From positions 1 to 62,483 of the forward strand of contig CAIMDZ010000149.1 of assembly GCA_903839875.1 (NCBI GenBank): 62,483 nucleotides of DNA. The letters are read 5' to 3'. The translations under genes were made by a program, and so were the position numbers. The notes under the pieces are model-generated. The model did not search any database. It had not been told where the DNA came from and saw nothing but the letters and a program-made list of their open reading frames with translations. The stretch is from an uncultured Bacteroidota bacterium. Its GTDB lineage: Bacteria; Bacteroidota; Bacteroidia; Chitinophagales; Chitinophagaceae. Positions 34,493 through 44,266 of this stretch are shown here, one piece after another. Position 1 is the first letter of the stretch. Every line of letters begins with the position of its first letter.

Positions 34493-34534
34493 GCGGCAAC
34501 CCCGCACATTTGAGCGGGGTTGCCGCAATTTTTG
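34493..34534 (+). terminator. Strong GC-rich terminator-like hairpin
   Basis: A perfect 13-bp stem, GCGGCAACCCCGC-ACATTTGA-GCGGGGTTGCCGC, is followed by AATTTTTGTT. It lies in non-coding DNA with no convincing upstream plus-strand gene, so it may end an unseen short transcript or insulate the cargo genes. Confidence 0.7.
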
Positions 34535-34620
34535 TTGATGGTCATTTAGAAACGTAGAAATTTACGTTATTCAATTTGTTAATAATTTTGTCAGTTTTAT
34601 CATCATTAAAATACACTTTT

Positions 34621-37600
34621 ATGAAAAAAATACTATTTGTATTACTTTTATGCAACGAATTTTTAGCGGCGCAACCAATAGTGCCCGGAGCATACATTGG
34701 CCCCCTCACGATTAATCCAGCGGTTTTATCCGCGTCTCTCACAAGTGGCGGCGGCTCGATACCTTCGACGCTAAGTTCAACAACAATGCCGGTCACTACG
34801 GCGCAGTGGCATTTTTCTGGACAAAACAACAACGGCGGAAGTGCCTCCGAAGACTGGGTATATTCTCTGGTAGCTACCGATAAGAAAGAAATTATTGCCG
34901 TAGGCTATCGGGAATGGAATGACTGCTCGAGTATCGAAAGATACAGGCCGATAATTTTCAAACTCGATCACAACGGAAAATTAGTTTGGAGCAAACCAAT
35001 TGTTGAAGACTGTGTTCATCCTGTTGCGAGCACTTACGATTTTAGTAGTTCTTCAACTCCAACGCCGGGGTCTGAATACACAAGTGGAGCTTTTTTTTCA
35101 TCCGTAACTAAGGCTGCTGATGGATACATTGCAATAGGTCGCGGAGGAGGTGGAATGTTCATAGTCGAGGTAGACGACAATGGCAACTTTATTAATGGTA
35201 CCCCTATTGATATAAAGCCACCTGCAACTCCCACTTACCCTTCATCTTTGACGTTAAGCAGTCCGACCGCAGATGGAGTAAGCGTAGCGGTTGATCCGAA
35301 CACTAATTCGGCGAAGAATTTGATTGTGGGTGGTTATATCCGTGGCACAGGGTTCAATGGTGCCGGTATATTGGAACTAAACTATGTGTCAGGTTATTGG
35401 CAATTGAATAAGTCGTTTTATGATGGGAATGGTGCTTCAACTGGAGATGGAGCTACAGGAAGTAATATTGTTAAAATAATAACAAAACATCTGCCGGGAA
35501 CAAGTAGTGGGAGCTATGAAATATTTGCTTGTGGAGGAGTAAGTTCAACTTATGATAACAACATCATTACTGGCGTATCTAACGCAGACGGACACGTCTT
35601 TGTTTCAACAGATTATTATCGAACTTTTGACAAAGACATCTGGATACTAAAAATGGACAACAATATGACGTCCACATCGATAAAAGAAGATAAATACAAT
35701 AAGAGCAACATTATTATCGGAGGTTACGATCTGAATACTATAAATACAACGACATATCCTTATCAAGAAGTAGGACCTGTTACAGCAAGAAACATGGATG
35801 CTTCGTCACCCCATGACATTAAATGGTATGATGGTACCGGCACTCTTCATTTGTCCGACGCTACACAATACCTTAATGCCATTAATAACAAAAACGAATT
35901 GGCATATGATATGATTTTTGCCCAAGATGGGAACTTGGCAGTAATAACACACGTAAATGTAATTGGAACTAACTTTAAGAATGGCATGGATGCAACTGCG
36001 GGTCTTGTTGTAACAAATGGCAGTATTACTGCCGCTCCTCAATATGACGAATACGTAGACGGTGACGCGTTTCTATTAAAAATAGATCCCAGTAAAATAG
36101 GCAATACATCATCCGACCCGAGCCTTATCGCTGCTAAAAATGTAGGGCATTTTAGCGGGAAGGATTTTTTCATGCAAATCAAACAAGACCTTGAAGGGCA
36201 TTACATTATTGCAGGTTCAACTGCTGATAAATATAGTTCAACTGATATCAATTTACCAGATCCTCTTTATGCAGAAGATAATGCATTTATTGTATGTACG
36301 GATAATAGTTTCCCCGGCACAGGCGATATTTGGCGGCGTAGTTTTTTAACTCATGATACCAGAGCAACGGAAGTGGGACCATCAGCGACCCACGACAATG
36401 AAGAAGATATGAATTGTGTATTTGCTCTTGACGTAACTGCCGATGGAGGCTACGTAATAGGAGGCAACAATAGGAATAACGGAGATGATTTTTCGATTAC
36501 CAAATTCGCGCCATTGCATCAGCAACTGATGGAGCAGGGGATCGGAGGTAGCTATGAGACTTTCGGCGGAACAACGGTACCCGCAATTCATGATATTACG
36601 GGCACCGAAACGTGGAATTCAGATATGACAATTGCGTCTTGGGTTGTTGTTGAAAACGGTGCAGCTTTGGATATTTACAGTACAACAAGTAGTCCTATTA
36701 CCATCAAATTTGCTGCGAGTGATCAGCTGTATGATTATTGGAATGCACCTGATAATTTCGCGAGTGGCGGTGGGCTTTATGGTTGTGGGATTTTAGTAAA
36801 ACCCGGTGGAGTACTTCACGTTTGGAACGCAAATCTGAAAGGTATCAGCATTACAGGAGAACATAATGTTTGGGACGGAATAGTGGCTCAAGGTTCGCCT
36901 GTTGATCCGTCTGTGTACCCATACGCCCCACAGGCATATGTAACATTAGCTGGGGTAACTATAGAAGACGCTCGTGTCGGAGTATATGCAGCGGACGACT
37001 ACCGAGCATATTTTAAATACCCCGCTACGGTTAGTGGGGCAATGACCGGTTATAACTATACAAGTCACTATGATGGCACCTATCTGTTGGGCGGTGCTAA
37101 AATTGAAACAAATGACAGTTGGTCTGGTGCCCATACCAAGTTCGTCAATTGCCGATACGGAGCGGAATTTGAAAATTACATCTGGCTTTACAATGCAAGC
37201 ACGCTGACAAATACTCAATTTATCTCCACGGCGGCTGGCATGGGAGATATTTGTTTCTATACGGACCAATATGGCGATTTACTGCCCTCAAATACTTACA
37301 TCAACGAATGGCAATGGTCAAACTTAAATGTCTATGGCTGCTCCTTCACATGCGATCTTAGTTTTCCCGGCTACCTCCGTCCAATTGGCATCGAAGCGAC
37401 TGCGTCTGGCTTGTATGCATACAATTCTGTCGGTTACTCGGGGAATACATTTAGCAATTTGAGTCAGGGTATTCAAATAAATGAAGGATGCCCTTCTTTG
37501 GTAGCAGTTGATTATATCACCAATAACCTTTTTGACAATAATTTGGTAGGGGTGAATGCTTCGGGGAAGATTTATAATATGCTTATTAGGTATAACGAAT

Positions 37601-39009
37601 TTAACCTCGCGAATTCAACTTATGGTTATGGCATCAATCTTGCAGGATGTCATGGCTACGACGTTTCATATAATTCTTTTGACAGGTCAAGCACGGGAAC
37701 TCCTACATGGGGGTACGGCGGGATTTTGGCTAATAATGGTACGCCCTACAATGAAACAATAAATAATAACCACTTCAATCACATTCAGCTTGCGACTATC
37801 GCGGATCAGCAAAATGGTGACGCTATTGCAGGAACTGGGCTCCAATACAGATGCAATGTGTACGACTATAATGTGGACAATATCGATATGATAAGCTCGA
37901 TTGCCTCAACTCTTACCTATCCTTGTGTTATAAGACCAATTCAGGGCAATTGTACCGGGAGTATATACGACCCTGCAGGTAACCAGTTTTACAACCCTTG
38001 TATGTACAGAGATTTAGATGCAGATGCATATGTTACAGAAGGTGTTTTATACAATAACAATCGATCAAGCAGCGTATATGATCCGTTGACATGCAACACA
38101 TCCAATTATACTAATTTTCCATGTCTTACGTTTGGTAGTAGTCCAGATTCTACTGATGCTTGCCCATTTGGTCATACGTATACACGTCCGGCGCACATCA
38201 CAGGATTAACCGACCTTGCGACGCTTGATGAGACTATCAGCGAGACAACCGATGCAGCCACTTTGGTTCAACTGCAGGGACAGCACGATGATTTGGTTGG
38301 TTATTTAGCCCGCTACTATGCATTAAACGGCATGTTCGACTCTGCTGCCGCTTTATTTGCAAGCTACAATATGTACCGTGAAGCACTGCCTTTCTATCTC
38401 ACGGCAGGTGATTATCAGTCTGCCTCAACTATGTATCAAAACTTGCCTTTAGCATCTGACGACGATAAACTATTTGCATGGGAGGCAGGTATAGCTATTA
38501 ACTTATTTAGCAACGGAAAGACATGGTTCGACATTGATTCTGCCAGCCTTGATTCGATGAAGCGTTTAGTTCAATACAACAAAGCATCTGGTTACATGGC
38601 GGGTGGTACTGCTGCGCTTTTGGGTGCCGCCCCAGTTACCTGGCCTATTCCGGTTTTGGATACAGCCTCCCTCGATTCGATTCTGGCTATTAGTGATCGA
38701 AATGTTGATACAAGCGGTGGTGGCGGCGGAGCAAAAAGTTCGCACGGTACTGTCTCCAAGGAGAAAAAATCTTCAAATTTTTCTGCGTACCCAAATCCAA
38801 CAAGCGGGGCATTTACAATTGTAACTTCTACTTCAGGTGAATTCACGTTGTTTACATTGCTTGGTCAGCAGCTCGGAACCTATCCGATATTGTCGGGCAA
38901 GACCGATATAGAATTGCCACGGAATTTGGCATCCGGTATTTATCTTGGTCGCTTTAGGTCTAATAATGGTGACACACCGAAGGAAATAAGAGTTGTGTAT
39001 CAACCATAA
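34621..39009 (+). CDS. Large T9SS-secreted protein with beta-helix-like central region
   Basis: 1462 residues from the ATG at 34621, signal peptide MKKILFVLLLCNEFLAAQ. The N-terminal 650 residues hold repeated propeller-like DGxYxIGG blocks (GGYVIGGNNRNNGDDFSITK). The centre resembles a right-handed beta-helix (VYGCSFTC... NTFSNLSQGIQINEGCP... NNHFNHIQLATI). The C-terminus is a type A T9SS sorting domain (FSAYPNPTSGAFTIV ... LASGIYLGRF ... IRVVYQP). Such proteins are exported across the outer membrane and attached to the cell surface or released. It has lower GC than its chromosomal neighbours and sits in element 2. Confidence 0.8.
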   Translation: MKKILFVLLLCNEFLAAQPIVPGAYIGPLTINPAVLSASLTSGGGSIPSTLSSTTMPVTTAQWHFSGQNNNGGSASEDWVYSLVATDKKEIIAVGYREWNDCSSIERYRPIIFKLDHNGKLVWSKPIVEDCVHPVASTYDFSSSSTPTPGSEYTSGAFFSSVTKAADGYIAIGRGGGGMFIVEVDDNGNFINGTPIDIKPPATPTYPSSLTLSSPTADGVSVAVDPNTNSAKNLIVGGYIRGTGFNGAGILELNYVSGYWQLNKSFYDGNGASTGDGATGSNIVKIITKHLPGTSSGSYEIFACGGVSSTYDNNIITGVSNADGHVFVSTDYYRTFDKDIWILKMDNNMTSTSIKEDKYNKSNIIIGGYDLNTINTTTYPYQEVGPVTARNMDASSPHDIKWYDGTGTLHLSDATQYLNAINNKNELAYDMIFAQDGNLAVITHVNVIGTNFKNGMDATAGLVVTNGSITAAPQYDEYVDGDAFLLKIDPSKIGNTSSDPSLIAAKNVGHFSGKDFFMQIKQDLEGHYIIAGSTADKYSSTDINLPDPLYAEDNAFIVCTDNSFPGTGDIWRRSFLTHDTRATEVGPSATHDNEEDMNCVFALDVTADGGYVIGGNNRNNGDDFSITKFAPLHQQLMEQGIGGSYETFGGTTVPAIHDITGTETWNSDMTIASWVVVENGAALDIYSTTSSPITIKFAASDQLYDYWNAPDNFASGGGLYGCGILVKPGGVLHVWNANLKGISITGEHNVWDGIVAQGSPVDPSVYPYAPQAYVTLAGVTIEDARVGVYAADDYRAYFKYPATVSGAMTGYNYTSHYDGTYLLGGAKIETNDSWSGAHTKFVNCRYGAEFENYIWLYNASTLTNTQFISTAAGMGDICFYTDQYGDLLPSNTYINEWQWSNLNVYGCSFTCDLSFPGYLRPIGIEATASGLYAYNSVGYSGNTFSNLSQGIQINEGCPSLVAVDYITNNLFDNNLVGVNASGKIYNMLIRYNEFNLANSTYGYGINLAGCHGYDVSYNSFDRSSTGTPTWGYGGILANNGTPYNETINNNHFNHIQLATIADQQNGDAIAGTGLQYRCNVYDYNVDNIDMISSIASTLTYPCVIRPIQGNCTGSIYDPAGNQFYNPCMYRDLDADAYVTEGVLYNNNRSSSVYDPLTCNTSNYTNFPCLTFGSSPDSTDACPFGHTYTRPAHITGLTDLATLDETISETTDAATLVQLQGQHDDLVGYLARYYALNGMFDSAAALFASYNMYREALPFYLTAGDYQSASTMYQNLPLASDDDKLFAWEAGIAINLFSNGKTWFDIDSASLDSMKRLVQYNKASGYMAGGTAALLGAAPVTWPIPVLDTASLDSILAISDRNVDTSGGGGGAKSSHGTVSKEKKSSNFSAYPNPTSGAFTIVTSTSGEFTLFTLLGQQLGTYPILSGKTDIELPRNLASGIYLGRFRSNNGDTPKEIRVVYQP

Positions 39010-39035
39010 TTTCTTGATTCTAAAAATAAGGAATT

Positions 39036-40604
39036 ATGAGTTTGATAGTCAAAATAGTTGGCTTGCTATTGGCGCTGCAAATATTTGCAGCGCCAATAGC
39101 TGCATTTTCTCAATATTTTCAAAGATTATATGATGTAGATAGTTCACAGGAATGGGGCACCAATATTTTTATCAAACCGGACAGCACTTATTTTATTTTT
39201 GGCACGCAAATAAATACTACAACTACCGATAAATGGAAATTATTCAACTTAACAATATCATCAGATGGCAGTACTATTCTTGGCAAGAAGATATTAAAAT
39301 ATGACAGCCTCGATTTATTCATGGGCCTACCTGGAGAAATGAAAAAGTTGCGTAATGGTTATTTATGTCCGATGTCAGTTCAATGGTCTTTCGGTACTTA
39401 TTGGAGAGGATGGGCCGGATTTTTGAAATATAACTCAGTTGGAGATACTGTCCTTTTAAAAACCTTTACTGACACATCAATTTATTTTGATGTAATGGCA
39501 TGTTGTGCTATGCTGCCTGATTCTACTTATATTTTTGGTGGGCTACACGATCTAAATACACCATCCTCTTATCCCGGATATTTAATTCATACTGATTCTA
39601 TCGGTGACACAATATGGACGCACTCATATAAGAAGTATTCTGGCCAAAGTGCTATTATTAATAACATCATTCCATTACTGGATGGTAGAATTGTTGTAGG
39701 TGCGATGACAACGTTTCAGGAATATATTAGTGGATTTGGGAATATAGATCATAATTCTCCTTGGCTTATGTTATTAAATAATATGGGTGTAATATTGAAG
39801 GATACGGTTTATGGAAGTAAGTATATGATTGGCAGAAAAGGCGCTTGTGGTGAATTGTATGCTGACGTGAACGGTGGTTATATTGTAATCGGCAATTTTG
39901 ACTCATTGGTGACTTCTGACCCTTCCGACCCTCAGAATTTTCCGGCGTATATTGCTCATTTAGATACTGATTTTAGAATAACGTGGATCACTGAATTATC
40001 ATATGTTTCTGACGAAGGTCATCGCCAAGGGGTTCTCGTGCGCCAATTGCATGATAGTACTTATTTAATGGTTGGTGATAGTTGGGATACAACCTCCTAT
40101 GATAAAGGGTTTGCAGCGAAAATTGGTCGAACTGGAGATATTATCTGGAGCCACAGTTACGTAAGCCAGCCGTTGCAAAATGCCTATCTACGAGATGCCA
40201 TTGAAAAACCTGATGGTAGTATTGTGCTCACTGGGACGACATTTAATGATACTTTGCCATCATGGCATCAGCATAGAGATATGTGGCTAATAGATATTGA
40301 TAGTAATGGCTGCGAAGTTGCAAATTGCAATATATCAGCCGTTCCACCTAACCCTATCAAAACAGAACTTAATTTTTCTATTTTCCCGAATCCTACAAGT
40401 GGCAATCTTTCTGTAAGAGCATCCAAAAGCGGTAAATTAATTGTATACAATTTATTGGGACAGAAAATAGCAGAGTACACAATTCGAGGGACTACAATGG
40501 ATTTACAATTGCCTTCGTGGATGTCTGCAGGGCTGTATCTTGGCCGATTTAACTCAGATGATGGTTTTGAATCAGAGGAAATTAGGATTGTGTATCAGCC
40601 ATGA
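39036..40604 (+). CDS. T9SS-secreted protein, 522 aa
   Basis: 522 residues with a signal peptide (MSLIVKIVGLLLALQIFAAP). The mature part has repeated beta-propeller-like blades (TYIFGGLHDLN, GGYIVIGNFD, SIVLTGTTFNDT). It ends in a type A T9SS sorting domain: FSIFPNPTSGNLSVRAS, then LQLPSWMSAGLYLGRFNSDD and IRIVYQP. The ending closely parallels the preceding gene, so the two probably use the same export route and may be paralogues. The gap is 26 nt. A 36-bp perfect palindrome lies inside the signal-peptide coding region. Confidence 0.8.
   Translation: MSLIVKIVGLLLALQIFAAPIAAFSQYFQRLYDVDSSQEWGTNIFIKPDSTYFIFGTQINTTTTDKWKLFNLTISSDGSTILGKKILKYDSLDLFMGLPGEMKKLRNGYLCPMSVQWSFGTYWRGWAGFLKYNSVGDTVLLKTFTDTSIYFDVMACCAMLPDSTYIFGGLHDLNTPSSYPGYLIHTDSIGDTIWTHSYKKYSGQSAIINNIIPLLDGRIVVGAMTTFQEYISGFGNIDHNSPWLMLLNNMGVILKDTVYGSKYMIGRKGACGELYADVNGGYIVIGNFDSLVTSDPSDPQNFPAYIAHLDTDFRITWITELSYVSDEGHRQGVLVRQLHDSTYLMVGDSWDTTSYDKGFAAKIGRTGDIIWSHSYVSQPLQNAYLRDAIEKPDGSIVLTGTTFNDTLPSWHQHRDMWLIDIDSNGCEVANCNISAVPPNPIKTELNFSIFPNPTSGNLSVRASKSGKLIVYNLLGQKIAEYTIRGTTMDLQLPSWMSAGLYLGRFNSDDGFESEEIRIVYQP
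39065..39100. repeat. Perfect 36-bp palindrome in a signal-peptide coding region
   Basis: The sequence from GCTATTGGCGCTGCAAAT to ATTTGCAGCGCCAATAGC is a perfect palindrome centred on AATATT at 39082-39083. It encodes the hydrophobic core of the signal peptide (LLLALQIFAAPIAA), 29 nt after the start codon. Confidence 0.9.
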
Positions 40605-40735
40605 GGTTAAGAAATAGGGGAAATTAGAAATTTATGCAACTTTGGCTAATTGAGAGCATTAAAGGATTTTGTTGAAAATAGATTGCAATAGGCAGAACCG
40701 ATATTTTTTGAAAATTGATAACATTGACTAAAAGT

Positions 40736-41227
40736 ATGAGGTGGGAATTTCAAATATTGTTATTGTTTTGGTTGTTTTTTGCTGCCTGCAAGAAGACGGG
40801 AAGCATTGGGACATCGAAATCAACTGTAGACTCAAATAAAATTGATTCAACCGCTCAAGTTAGGATTTACCCTTTCACCGACACATTTTATGGAGAATAT
40901 AATGAGCATAATGATGATATTTCACCTTACGATTTTTCAGGTTATTCAACTGTTCTAATTCACCATGTCAATTCTGACAGTATAGTAATTGATGCGCAAT
41001 CGATCGGTTTGCCGCATGGAAGTGTGTCATTCCCAGGCATTATTGATATATCAGAACATATAAGTATTTCAAACATTTATACTTTTTATGTGCAATGGTA
41101 TTATGATAGATCGGATAAGTATATTTGTACTATTGACGATGATAGTTTAAAGTGTATTATTAGCCAAACTACCGCTGGAGCTGCCTATGGTATTTATAAT
41201 GGTTCTTATACGGGATTCAAGAAATAA
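40736..41227 (+). CDS. Small lipoprotein, 163 aa
   Basis: 163 residues from the ATG at 40736, with lipoprotein signal MRWEFQILLLFWLFFAACKK (Cys about residue 18). The mature part is beta-rich and Ser/Asp-rich with no recognisable domain. It ends in element 2 right before the tRNA-end-like sequence at 41310. Confidence 0.6.
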   Translation: MRWEFQILLLFWLFFAACKKTGSIGTSKSTVDSNKIDSTAQVRIYPFTDTFYGEYNEHNDDISPYDFSGYSTVLIHHVNSDSIVIDAQSIGLPHGSVSFPGIIDISEHISISNIYTFYVQWYYDRSDKYICTIDDDSLKCIISQTTAGAAYGIYNGSYTGFKK

Positions 41228-41309
41228 TAAACCTCATTTACAAGTCAATCAATATATAAAATCTGCTCCTTATAAAACTTGGCTATCTTTGCTAAATTTG
41301 TAAAAAATT

Positions 41310-41337
41310 GGTTCGACAGTTTCCCTGTTCGGACTAC
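41310..41337 (+). other. Degenerate tRNA 3'-end-like sequence (right att site of element 2)
   Basis: GGTTCGACAGTTTCCCTGTT followed by CGGACTAC resembles the T-arm and acceptor end of tRNA-Arg (GGTTCGATTCCTGTTGAGAC TACC) in the same orientation. Like the real tRNA it is followed by a hairpin terminator and overlaps the end of a serine recombinase gene. Confidence 0.55.
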
Positions 41338-41342
41338 TTGAC

Positions 41343-41384
41343 AGGAAGGAAAGCTAAAATCCATATGCTTTCCTTCCTTTTTTT
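41343..41384 (+). terminator. Terminator after the tRNA-end-like sequence
   Basis: A perfect 12-bp stem, AGGAAGGAAAGC to GCTTTCCTTCCT with a 12-nt loop, is followed by TTTTTTT. It has the same position relative to the att sequence as the tRNA terminator at 29332. Confidence 0.8.
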
Positions 41385-42425
41385 GTCTCAAATGCTTTGC
41401 TGGCTTAGTTATTAGGAGAAGCACATTATCTTCTTCTGGGGTTCGAACTTCATTTTCTTCAATTATTATCTTTTCAGGAAAAGTCGAACCCAAAATTTTC
41501 CTCTTATTGCTCAAACCCATGTCAGGAAAGGCATTGCTTATATTATTCAAAAAATAAAGACCAAAATCAATAATATCCACCTCATTTTTATTGTTACTAC
41601 TTAACTCTACTTGTTTTTTAATTAATGAGTTAATCTCTGGTTCAATTTTCTCCTTCATTCCTTTATAATCTGAACTATCAATCTTCTCATCTAAGAGTAA
41701 ATTCCTTGCTTTTTCCAGCCTACCCTTTAAAGTATCTAATTCCTTTTTCACCTTAATTAATTCTATCGAATTGTCAACCTTAGAATTCCTGTTACTATTG
41801 CTTAAAATGTCTTCAAAGAATTTAATAGCTTTTTTGTTATCACTAACGCAACCAAAAATTCCCTCTATGATGCTATTAGCAGAATCAGCCCTAAACCTTT
41901 CCTTGCAACCGTCCTTACAATGGTAATAGAAATATCTTCCTCCCCTGCCTTTTGATGCACTTCCCGTCAGATTACCTCCACAAATCCTACATTTTAGATA
42001 GCCTCGCAATTCAAGTTCCTCTTTTATAGTGCCGCCGGAAAGAACATTTTTCCTTTTTCTACCTGCTAAAACATCTTGAACATCGCAAAAAAGGTTTTCA
42101 GAAATTAATGGTTCATGTTGACCTTGCACTATTATTTCTTCTTCATCTTTGTATGAAGGAACTATAATTTTACCCATGTATACAGGGCTTCTCATCATTT
42201 CCCAAAATCTTGAACGGCTGGCTTTTAAGCCACATTTATTCATTTCCTTCCTGACTTCCTCAATATGGTAAAGCCCTGTTGCTAATTTTTCAAAAGCTGA
42301 TTTCACCAACGGTGCATCGTCATTTGGCTGAATACATGGTTTATTTGCGGGAGTTCTGCCATGTTTATATCCATATGCAGTTTATTTTAAGTTTTCTCTA
42401 TATTTATGGCATAAAGCTTTTTGAA

Positions 42426-42776
42426 ATGGACAAGGCACGAGTGTATAAAATTGTCTTTGCCAGCGTCTATCCGCTGTATATAAAAAAGGTGGAGACAAAA
42501 GGACGTACAAAAGAAGAACTGGATGCCATTATTTTTTGGCTTACCGGGTATGACAAAAAAACACTGCAGCAACAGATAGACAAGAAGAGCGACTTCGAAA
42601 CGTTTTTCGCGCAGGCGCCGCAGCTCAATCCAAATGCTACCAAAATCACGGGTGTAATCTGCGGCTACCGTGTGGAAGAAATCGAAGACAAACTCATACA
42701 AAAGATGCGTTATTTAGATAAGTTGATTGACGAACTGGCAAAAGGAAAGCCATTGGAGAAGATTTTAAGGAAGTAA
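42426..42776 (+). CDS. DUF2200 family protein
   Basis: 116 residues from the ATG at 42426 ([20 protein letters not shown]...). The DUF2200 core [20 protein letters not shown] and the motif [20 protein letters not shown], followed by [20 protein letters not shown], are intact. This is a small conserved soluble family of unknown function. The longer open frame upstream runs into recombinase DNA, so that start was not used. Confidence 0.88.
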   Translation: MDKARVYKIVFASVYPLYIKKVETKGRTKEELDAIIFWLTGYDKKTLQQQIDKKSDFETFFAQAPQLNPNATKITGVICGYRVEEIEDKLIQKMRYLDKLIDELAKGKPLEKILRK

Positions 42777-42845
42777 CGGAAATCAGATTTATGGCGTTTA
42801 GATGTAGCATATCGCTCCGGCCCATAAAAAAGTTTTCACTATTGC

Positions 42846-43244
42846 TCAATCTTCGATTGCCTCAATACCAAGTTGCTTAAGTCGCTCTAGGTTTTCCTTC
42901 ATCGCTCTGAGCTGTTCCGGCGGATGGCCCTGCCAGTCAGTGACTTCGCCGGTGACTCTAAGCGGATCCCCGGTACGGTATGACTTTGTAGGATTTCCGG
43001 GAAACTTTTTGTCCGTCAGGTTGGGATCATCTTCGAATGGCCCTGTCGGCTCTACTAAATATATTCTGCCACATCCTTCACCTGCGGCAAGCTCAGCACC
43101 CCAGGTAGCGGCATCCATGGTGGCGGTTAAGTAGACATAGGACGCTTTCTTTCTCTTGCCGTAATTTGAATTAAATCCCGGTCCAATCAGGTCGCCCTGC
43201 TTCAGATCGGCCTTTGTGCCATGATAGAATTGCTGTGTACTCAT
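42846..43244 (-). CDS. arr: Rifampin ADP-ribosyltransferase
   Basis: 132 residues from the ATG at 43244 (MSTQQFYHGTKADLKQGDLI...), close to the family length of about 140. Arr transfers ADP-ribose from NAD+ to the C23 hydroxyl of rifamycins, blocking their action on RNA polymerase. The family core FYHGTKADLKQGDLIGPGFN, KASYVYLTATMDAATWGAEL, GRIYLVEPTGPFEDDPNLTD and the end RLKQLGIEAIED are well conserved. The gene stands alone beside the mobile region. Whether it confers resistance here cannot be told. Confidence 0.92.
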   Translation of the reverse strand: MSTQQFYHGTKADLKQGDLIGPGFNSNYGKRKKASYVYLTATMDAATWGAELAAGEGCGRIYLVEPTGPFEDDPNLTDKKFPGNPTKSYRTGDPLRVTGEVTDWQGHPPEQLRAMKENLERLKQLGIEAIED

Positions 43245-43609
43245 GTCGCAGGTTGACTTACTAAACCCATTCAGTTTGCCTCTTAATTGGTTTCTCTGAA
43301 TACTGTCAGACAGGTAGCATACCAAAATCATTTCAGCTATTTCAGTAAAAAACAATACTCAATTAAGAAAGTCTTGCATTAAATGCAAAATCCAACAACT
43401 GCCGGTCTGAAATTATCAGGATATAGTTCTTGGAGAACAAGTCCTTTACCAAATTATTAAATATTGCTGAATCATGAAATTGTACCTTGTTTTTCAATTT
43501 GGAGCAGGCAATGCAAGATATTACTTTTGGTAAGATTATTCATGCTCGCAATCCAGGCAGAATCGTCAGGGGAAGTACTTGTCAATTATTTTTGTTAAAT
43601 ACAACTACG

Positions 43610-44266
43610 ATGTTACAGAAAATGATACAAATAAGTAAATGGGCGCGAATTCATGTATGGCAGGCGAGGTTGTTAACTTTCGTTTGTTATACACTATTGT
43701 TTGGCATACATTATTCTTGCGGCCGGGTTTTGCAATACAGGATTTTTACAATACCTGAAGTATGGGTATATGCCAGCTTTTGCGTTGGTATAGTAGCTTA
43801 CATTTTCTATGAACTGCTATACAGGAATATGGTTATACAAAAACGTTTTGCATTTCAGAAATTCTCGTGTTTGACGATCCTTTTTGTGTCGTTTTTTGGA
43901 TTATTTGTACTGTTTAATCAGCCTGCGGGCACATTTCCGCTACTGCAAAATAATGTATATGCCGCACTTCCTGTCAAAGATGCGCCGGCTAAAGCAGATG
44001 TATTGGCACCTCGTTCGGCTGAAGTGAAGTCAACAAGTGAACTGGCATTAGGCTGGCAAATAGCGTTAATTGCATTGGTTATTATAGGGGCCATTGTCCT
44101 GGAACTTGCGCTTGCATTGCTAGCCTGTGAGATAGCATGCGCCGGTAATGGACTTTTAGCCATTGGTGTTTTCGTTTTCGGCACTGGCGGCGTGGTTTTT
44201 CTAACTGTTTATCTTATACGACAAATTTTGGGCCGGGGAAGGAAACGCAGCAGGCGGCGGCATTAG
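43610..44266 (+). CDS. Membrane protein with basic tail, 218 aa
   Basis: 218 residues from the ATG at 43610 (MLQKMIQISKWARIHVWQAR...). It has about six hydrophobic segments, the last pair rich in Ala/Gly (IALIALVIIGAIVLELALAL), and an Arg-rich tail (GRGRKRSRRRH). The open frame reaches back to 43487 but that part is poor in protein character. No family was recognised. A MITE-like element is inserted exactly at its stop codon, keeping the TAG. Confidence 0.6.
   Translation: MLQKMIQISKWARIHVWQARLLTFVCYTLLFGIHYSCGRVLQYRIFTIPEVWVYASFCVGIVAYIFYELLYRNMVIQKRFAFQKFSCLTILFVSFFGLFVLFNQPAGTFPLLQNNVYAALPVKDAPAKADVLAPRSAEVKSTSELALGWQIALIALVIIGAIVLELALALLACEIACAGNGLLAIGVFVFGTGGVVFLTVYLIRQILGRGRKRSRRRH

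Larger units (their letters stand above)
41245..42381 (-). pseudogene. Serine recombinase lacking its catalytic domain (element 3 remnant)
   Basis: The frame is open from 42381 to 41245. It begins in the recombinase domain ([16 protein letters not shown]), goes through a zinc ribbon (CRICGGNLTGSASKG... HCKDGCKERF) and a coiled coil. The catalytic N-terminus of about 150 residues, including the active Ser, is absent; an in-frame TAA lies at 42382-42384. The C-terminus (VVRTGKLSNQF) is antisense to a tRNA-3'-end-like sequence. The gene therefore cannot make an active recombinase. The break lies just before the DUF2200 gene. Confidence 0.85.

Noticed and set aside
43487-43609. Upstream extension of the 218-aa membrane protein
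   Set aside because: The added 41 residues look like non-coding translation, and the ATG at 43610 fits better.
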